Shown piece by piece: positions 41,140 through 45,547 of a stretch of DNA of 45,547 nt. The notes beneath the pieces are model-generated. The model was not told the origin of the DNA, made no database searches, and saw only the letters and a list, made by a program, of their open reading frames with translations. This DNA is from Clostridia bacterium (GTDB taxonomy: Bacteria > Bacillota > Clostridia > Oscillospirales > CAG-272). The first letter of the stretch is position 1. Every line of letters starts with the position of its first letter. The stretch covers positions 1 through 45,547 of the forward strand of contig JAFTRY010000027.1 in the NCBI GenBank assembly GCA_017462035.1, given 5' to 3'. The translations under genes were made by a program, and so were the position numbers.

Positions 41140-42237
41140 ATGGGAACTTTATTTGACTATTTGGATTGGCGGGGGGATGTGTCCTTTGCCGATTTGGGGC
41201 TGAACGAAGTAGACAATCTAATCTTTTCTTTGCTCAGCTACATTGATTTTGAAGGGATCGTACCCCCGGATCCCGGTGAGCCGCCAGTTACCCTTCAAGG
41301 AGCGGCGAGAGGTTATCTGAAGCTCCACCGGGGGGAGGTGCCTTATTTGGGAAAGATTCTTCCGCCTGAGACCATTACTCTTATGGCGAAAGCTGCGAAG
41401 ACCAGGCGATTCGCGGGAACAAAGCTGATGGCGTATACCAATCGGGTAGACGAGGAAACCCAGACGCAGTTTGCCGCCCTCACCTATTTACCGAACAACG
41501 GTATGGCGTATCTTTCCTTTCGGGGAACGGATGATACTCTGGTGGGATGGAAGGAAAATTTCAACATGAGTTTTATGCAACCCGTTCCGGCTCAGGAGCG
41601 GGCGGTGGAATACGTCCGTGAGGTGGTGCCTTACATGCCGGGTGCCTTTTATCTGGGGGGGCACAGCAAGGGCGGCAACCTTGCGGTCTACGCCGCCGTC
41701 AAGAGCGAGAAGGTTTTACAGGATCGGTTGATTACCGCGTTTAACAACGACGGTCCCGGCTTTGATCGCGCTTTTGTTACCGGGGCAGATTACCTGGATA
41801 TGCGGGAGAGGATCCGAACCCTTGTGCCTCATTCCTCCGTGGTGGGGATGCTATTGGAGCATGAGGAGGATTACGAGGTGGTTAAGAGCAACGCCACCGG
41901 TCTGCTACAGCACAATGGGTTCTCCTGGGAGGTGCTGGGAGGTGCCTTTATCCATTTGGATACCATTACCGAGGAAAGCAAGCACCTGGATTCCGCTTTG
42001 AAGGAGTGGATGAATACGCTGAGTGCCCAGGAGAGGGCAGAGTTTGTGGACACTTTTTACGAGACGTTAGTTTCGACTAATGCAAAAAATCTCACCGAGC
42101 TTACCGCGGAGAAGATCAAGCTTGTGAAAGCCTGGAATACCTTGGACTCCAAAGCGAAGAGCATTATTTTGAAGTGTATTTCCCTGCTTTTGAAGCCTAC
42201 CTCCAATTCTATGAGAAAGAAACATTCAACATCATGA
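41140..42237 (+). CDS. Mbeg1-like (DUF2974) alpha/beta hydrolase
   Basis: A predicted serine hydrolase or lipase of unknown substrate. The 365-residue protein starts MGTLFDYLDWRGDVSF, the family's characteristic opening, and has the oxyanion and strand region AYLSFRGTDDTLVGWKENF, the nucleophile elbow YLGGHSKGGNLAVYAA (Ser in GHSKGG), and the acid/His region FNNDGPGF..., HSSVVGMLLEHEEDY. No signal peptide is seen, so it is cytoplasmic. ATG at 41140 has AAGGAG six bases upstream; a start 12 codons earlier lacks this. Its stop overlaps the birA start by four bases. Confidence 0.9.
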   Translation: MGTLFDYLDWRGDVSFADLGLNEVDNLIFSLLSYIDFEGIVPPDPGEPPVTLQGAARGYLKLHRGEVPYLGKILPPETITLMAKAAKTRRFAGTKLMAYTNRVDEETQTQFAALTYLPNNGMAYLSFRGTDDTLVGWKENFNMSFMQPVPAQERAVEYVREVVPYMPGAFYLGGHSKGGNLAVYAAVKSEKVLQDRLITAFNNDGPGFDRAFVTGADYLDMRERIRTLVPHSSVVGMLLEHEEDYEVVKSNATGLLQHNGFSWEVLGGAFIHLDTITEESKHLDSALKEWMNTLSAQERAEFVDTFYETLVSTNAKNLTELTAEKIKLVKAWNTLDSKAKSIILKCISLLLKPTSNSMRKKHSTS

Positions 42238-43025
42238 ACTTTGAGACGAGAGAACAGCCGGAGTGGGGAGCGGAGCTGACACGGCAATTGCGACGGCTGC
42301 CGCTGACCCTGCGATGCTATGAGGAGCTTGACTCCACCAATACCGAAGCAAAACGGTACGCTATTGCCGGAGGACAGGTTCCGGCAGTCTTTGTGGCTGG
42401 TGCGCAAACCCAAGGAAGAGGGCGTATGGGACGAAGCTTTTATTCCCCGGAGAAGACAGGCATTTACCTCTCACTTCTTTTGAGAATGGAGGGAGAGCTT
42501 GAGAACGCTGTGACGCTGACCTCCGGGGCGGCGGTGGCAACAGGACGCGCCATTCGGCAGGTAACGGGGATCGAAACCGGGATCAAATGGGTCAACGATC
42601 TTTATTATCGAGGGAGAAAGGTTTGCGGGATTTTGGCAGAATCCTTCTTGTGGGAGGACGCTCGATACGTGATCCTGGGCGTGGGAGTCAATCTCTGCAC
42701 CTCTGATTTTCCCGAGGAGCTACAGCAGAGGGCGGGAAGCCTTCTGGACAGGCAGGGAGATGAGCGGACGGCTCTTACCGCCCGCATTGTTTCGGAATTA
42801 TACCATCTTGCCACAAGAGAATCGGAAGAGAATTGGATCGAGGAATACCGAAGCCGTTCTCTGGTGCTTGGGCAGGAGGTTACTTATTGGATCAACGGAA
42901 GCCGTCGGCAGGGGGTCGCGGTGGAAATCGAGGCAGACGGTTCTCTTCGAATCCGTCATGCAGACGGAAGTGAGGAACGGCTTTCCAGCGGAGAAATTAC
43001 GCTGAGGTTAGCTGAAACAAACTGA
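42234..43025 (+). CDS. birA: Biotin-[acetyl-CoA-carboxylase] ligase, catalytic-only form
   Basis: Attaches biotin to the carrier protein of biotin-dependent carboxylases. The 263-residue protein has ELDSTNTEAKRYA, the biotinyl-AMP-binding loop AGAQTQGRGRMGRSFYSP, GIKWVNDLYYRGRKVCGILAE and ILGVGVNLCT, with a C-terminal SH3-like domain (GQEVTYWINGSRRQGVAVEI). No N-terminal winged helix is present, so it should not repress biotin genes. ATG at 42234 overlaps the previous stop as ATGA; its ribosome-binding site is weak, in line with coupled translation. tmk follows after 17 bases. Confidence 0.93.
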   Translation: MNFETREQPEWGAELTRQLRRLPLTLRCYEELDSTNTEAKRYAIAGGQVPAVFVAGAQTQGRGRMGRSFYSPEKTGIYLSLLLRMEGELENAVTLTSGAAVATGRAIRQVTGIETGIKWVNDLYYRGRKVCGILAESFLWEDARYVILGVGVNLCTSDFPEELQQRAGSLLDRQGDERTALTARIVSELYHLATRESEENWIEEYRSRSLVLGQEVTYWINGSRRQGVAVEIEADGSLRIRHADGSEERLSSGEITLRLAETN

Positions 43026-43042
43026 AAAGGAGCATAAAGTTC

Positions 43043-43678
43043 ATGGACCGAAAATGCGATCAAAAAAGAGGAAGGCTGTTTGTTTTGGAGGGGATCGACG
43101 GAGCAGGGAAAACCACCCAAGCGAGCTTGCTGGAGGAATATCTGAGGAGCCGCGGCAGACAGGTTTTGCGGACGGCAGAACCCACCGCCTTTCCAACGGG
43201 GGTGGCACTGCGGCGAGTGCTGAGCGGCGCGGAGAAAAAGACCGAATGCGAGATGGCGGCGATGTTTGTACTGGACCGGATTGCCCACAACACGCATCCT
43301 ACGGAGGGAATCGAAGCGATTCTTGCCGAGGGAATCGATCTGATCTGTGACCGATACTATTATTCCACCCTGGCATACCAGGGACACAGCACCGATTACG
43401 AATGGGTCAAGGCAATGAACCTGCTATGTCCGCAAATTCGAAAGCCGGATCTGTGTTTGTATCTGGATCTGACACCTGAGCAAAGTCTGGAGCGGATTCG
43501 TGCCGGAAGAGATCGGGTGGAAATCTATGAAAATGCGGACACACTGATCCGTGTACGAAATGCCTTTTTCCGTGTATTCGAGGATTTAAAAAGTACCGAT
43601 CCCATCGTGATCGTGGACGCTTATCGTTGCCCTGAGGAAATTGCCGCCGACATTGCCCGAGCGGCAGAAGGGATTTGA
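43043..43678 (+). CDS. tmk: Thymidylate kinase
   Basis: Phosphorylates dTMP to dTDP. The 211-residue protein has the P-loop LEGIDGAGKTTQASLL, the AEPTAFPTGVALRRVL substrate loop, the DRYYYSTLAYQG signature (DR(Y/H)xxS type), and LYLDLTPEQSLERI with RAGRDRVEIYE as lid. ATG at 43043 has AAAGGAG nine bases upstream. In many Firmicutes tmk precedes holB; here it ends the cca operon and holB is not adjacent. Confidence 0.95.
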   Translation: MDRKCDQKRGRLFVLEGIDGAGKTTQASLLEEYLRSRGRQVLRTAEPTAFPTGVALRRVLSGAEKKTECEMAAMFVLDRIAHNTHPTEGIEAILAEGIDLICDRYYYSTLAYQGHSTDYEWVKAMNLLCPQIRKPDLCLYLDLTPEQSLERIRAGRDRVEIYENADTLIRVRNAFFRVFEDLKSTDPIVIVDAYRCPEEIAADIARAAEGI

Positions 43679-43711
43679 GCAATATTTGTCTCAAAAAACA
43701 ATAAAATTGAC

Positions 43712-43740
43712 TTGAAAAAGGCAATCCGTTGCCATATAAT
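43712..43740 (+). promoter_or_regulatory. Sigma-A promoter with a dyad operator in its spacer
   Basis: TTGAAA (43712-43717), 17 bases, perfect TATAAT (43735-43740). The spacer contains GGCAATCCGTTGCC (43720-43733), an inverted repeat GGCAA-TCCG-TTGCC resembling LacI/GalR operators. A repressor bound there would block polymerase. Confidence 0.75.
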
Positions 43741-43774
43741 AGAATCACCAAATAAAAAACTGGAGGGAAATCAT

Positions 43775-44590
43775 ATGGCATTACCGGTAGCAGTACAGGT
43801 TTATTCCGTACGCGATGACGCAAAAGCGGATATTCGCGGCACGCTGGAGCAGATCAAAAAGATGGGGTATGACGGCGTGGAATTTGCGCAATTACATGGC
43901 AGTACTCCGGAAAAATTGAAGAGCTTGTGCGAGGAGTTTGATTTGGTTCCCGTGTCGGCTCACGTTCCTTACGTAGAATTAATGGAAGATTTGAAGGGAG
44001 TGGTGGCTCAGTATGCCTCTGCCGGGTGTCAGTACATTGCCATTCCTTTTCTGGACAAAAACGACCGTCCCGGCGGTGAGAATTTCTACCAGGTCATTGA
44101 GAACATCAAGGTGATCGGCAAGGAGGTTCGTGCTCAGGGTATGCAGCTTCTTTACCACAACCATGATTTTGAGTTCATTCTGATGGACGGAAAGTACGGT
44201 TTGGACGTGCTTTATGAGTCCACCTGCCCCGAGTGCTTGCAGACCGAGCTTGACACCTGTTGGGTCAACGTGGGCGGTGAAAACCCCAGCGAGTATTTGA
44301 TGAAATACGCGGGGCGTTCTCCCGTGGTTCACTTGAAGGACTTTTACGGTGAGAAATCCGAGGATATGTATGAGTTGATCGGTGTAAAGAGGGATAAACC
44401 CGTTCGTCCCGGTAATTTTGAGTTCCGTCCTGTGGGAAGCGGACTTCAGGATTTCCCCTCGATCTTGAAGGCGGCGGAGGCTGCCGGTGCCAAGTGGCTG
44501 GTGGTTGAGCAGGACAACCCCTCTATGGGTCTGACTCCCATGGAGTGTATCGCAAAGAGCAGAGCGTATTTGAAGACTCTTGGCTATTAA
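43775..44590 (+). CDS. Sugar phosphate isomerase/epimerase (xylose-isomerase-like TIM barrel)
   Basis: A metal-dependent TIM-barrel protein of the AP_endonuc_2 fold, whose members isomerise or epimerise sugars and inositols. The 271-residue protein has strands ending in YDGVEFAQLHG, LYHNHDFEF, ELDTCWVNVGGENP (metal Asp) and VVHLKDFYG, with a C-terminal GLTPMECIAKSRAYL helix. ATG at 43775 follows GGAGG by eight bases; the in-frame extension upstream overlaps the promoter. It is followed after 40 bases by a Gfo/Idh/MocA dehydrogenase, a common catabolic pair. The exact sugar is unknown. Confidence 0.88.
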   Translation: MALPVAVQVYSVRDDAKADIRGTLEQIKKMGYDGVEFAQLHGSTPEKLKSLCEEFDLVPVSAHVPYVELMEDLKGVVAQYASAGCQYIAIPFLDKNDRPGGENFYQVIENIKVIGKEVRAQGMQLLYHNHDFEFILMDGKYGLDVLYESTCPECLQTELDTCWVNVGGENPSEYLMKYAGRSPVVHLKDFYGEKSEDMYELIGVKRDKPVRPGNFEFRPVGSGLQDFPSILKAAEAAGAKWLVVEQDNPSMGLTPMECIAKSRAYLKTLGY

Positions 44591-44630
44591 GAGTGAAAAT
44601 TAAAAAATCATAAATACGGAGGAAAAACAC

Positions 44631-45547
44631 ATGGCAGACAATTCTATGGCTGGATTGAATACGTTCACCGCTGAGACCAGCGGTCCCGTTGTGGATGCCA
44701 GCAAAAAAATGAGAATCGGTATTATCGGTTGCGGATGGATCGCGGGCTCTCATATGAACTCTTACCTGAAGCAGCCCGACGTTGAGATCGTGGCAGGCGC
44801 TGATCTGGTTCCCGGCAAGGCGAAGGCGTTCATGGAGAAGTACGGCGTTGAAGGTGCCAAGACCGACTACGCATCCCACAAGGAAATGCTGGAGGACAAG
44901 AGTCTGAAGCTGGACGCGGTGTCCATCTGTACCTACAACTGTCAGCATGCTCAGCCCGCCATTGACGCGCTGAACGCAGGTGTGAACGTGCTTCTGGAGA
45001 AGCCCTTCACCGTTACTCTTGACGAGGCGGTTGCCGTTATGAAGGCGGAGAAGGCAAGCGGCAAGGTTCTGTCCATCGGCTTCCAGCCCAGAATGGATGT
45101 GAACATGAAGCAGATCAAGAAGATCGTTGAATCCGGTGAACTGGGTCAGATCTACTACATCCAGACCGGCGGCGGACGCCGCCGCGGAATCCCCACCCCC
45201 TTCGGTACTACCTTTATCGAAGAGAAGACCGCAGGTATCGGTGCTCTGGGTGACATTGGATGCTACTCTCTCGACATGGTTCTCAATGCCATCGGCTATC
45301 CCAAGCCTTTGACCGTTTCCGGCTACAAGTCCGCTTTCTTTGGACAGGATCCCAATTATTCGGGTTATGCAAAGGGAAAGGGAGAAGAGTACTCCAAGCT
45401 CTTCGGCGTGGACGATTTCGCCGCTGCCTTTGTTCGTCTGGAGGGCGGAATCATTCTGGACTTTAGAATCGCGTGGGCAATGAACCTGGATACCCCCGGT
45501 GACACCATCATCATGGGTACCAAGGGCTCTCTGAGAATTCCCTCTAC
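44631..45547 (+). CDS. Gfo/Idh/MocA-family oxidoreductase, 3' end missing
   Basis: An NAD(P)-dependent sugar or inositol dehydrogenase. The visible 305 codons start MADNSMAGLNTFTAETSG, an N-terminal extension of about 25 residues, then the Rossmann motif RIGIIGCGWIAGSHMNSYL, DAVSICTYNCQHAQPAI, VLLEKPFTVTLDEA (catalytic Lys in EKP), and the substrate domain with GALGDIGCYSLDMVLNAIG (Asp/His-type site region) and RRRGIPTPFG. ATG at 44631 has GGAGG eight bases upstream. The gene leaves the window at 45547. With the preceding isomerase it probably forms a catabolic operon for an oxidised or epimerised sugar. Confidence 0.93.
   Translation, partial: MADNSMAGLNTFTAETSGPVVDASKKMRIGIIGCGWIAGSHMNSYLKQPDVEIVAGADLVPGKAKAFMEKYGVEGAKTDYASHKEMLEDKSLKLDAVSICTYNCQHAQPAIDALNAGVNVLLEKPFTVTLDEAVAVMKAEKASGKVLSIGFQPRMDVNMKQIKKIVESGELGQIYYIQTGGGRRRGIPTPFGTTFIEEKTAGIGALGDIGCYSLDMVLNAIGYPKPLTVSGYKSAFFGQDPNYSGYAKGKGEEYSKLFGVDDFAAAFVRLEGGIILDFRIAWAMNLDTPGDTIIMGTKGSLRIPS

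Noticed and set aside
1..45547. Mobile elements, prophage, CRISPR arrays, tRNA or rRNA genes
   Set aside because: No transposase, integrase, phage structural gene, regular repeat-spacer pattern, tRNA cloverleaf or rRNA sequence was seen on either strand.

Overview
The window is a gene-dense stretch of ordinary bacterial chromosome, about half G+C, with consensus sigma-A promoters, strong purine-rich Shine-Dalgarno sites and U-tract terminators. The gene content points to an anaerobic member of the Clostridia, most like gut Oscillospirales/Christensenellales-type lineages. The main evidence is an IspH-ribosomal protein S1 fusion, a GatCAB amidotransferase, DUF5685, DUF6472 and Mbeg1-like proteins, and a Gld-type ABC exporter. 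This placement is an inference from gene families; no rRNA or tRNA gene is present to confirm it.

Layout, left to right. (1) 1-2350, minus strand: rpsO then pnp (PNPase cut by the window edge), with a perfect-spacing promoter ahead of rpsO. (2) 2555-6192, plus strand: an antitoxin-less MazF-type RNase, an acyl-ACP thioesterase, then a three-gene operon of a DUF5685 protein, a Cys-rich DnaJ-domain protein and a small membrane protein. (3) pfkA (plus) converges on the rpmH-rnpA-yidD-yidC-jag cluster (minus), which here is not next to dnaA or an origin. (4) holA (plus), a PflX-like radical SAM protein (minus), cinA (plus), a polysaccharide deacetylase and an FtsK/SpoIIIE translocase (both minus). 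(5) Two half-size TauE/SafE permease genes (plus), then a palindrome-rich, gene-poor patch with a decayed ORF. (6) A minus-strand operon: a membrane protein followed by gatC-gatA-gatB. (7) 23262-30155, a plus-strand run from one promoter to one terminator: membrane-anchored protein, RNHCP zinc protein, RpiR regulator, flavoprotein, cmk, plsC, ispH-rpsA fusion. (8) A minus-strand phosphoesterase/PQQ-propeller fusion, divergent from a YwlG-like gene. (9) 33164-39015: a four-gene Gld-type ABC export operon. (10) 39103-43678: cca, ruvX, a DUF6472 gene, a Mbeg1-like hydrolase, birA and tmk from one consensus promoter. (11) From 43712: a sugar-phosphate isomerase/epimerase and a Gfo/Idh/MocA dehydrogenase (cut by the right edge) behind a promoter whose spacer holds a LacI-like dyad.

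Most of the window is housekeeping: RNA processing and decay, translation, membrane insertion, glycolysis, lipid and isoprenoid synthesis, and nucleotide kinases. There are no insertion sequences, prophage genes, CRISPR arrays or defence islands. The observations most worth following are these: a likely internal promoter plus internal ribosome-binding site that could release free S1 from the IspH-S1 fusion; paired Asp-rich motifs in the DUF5685 protein that recall class I isoprenoid synthases; the phosphoesterase/PQQ fusion; and the uncharacterised Gld-type exporter.
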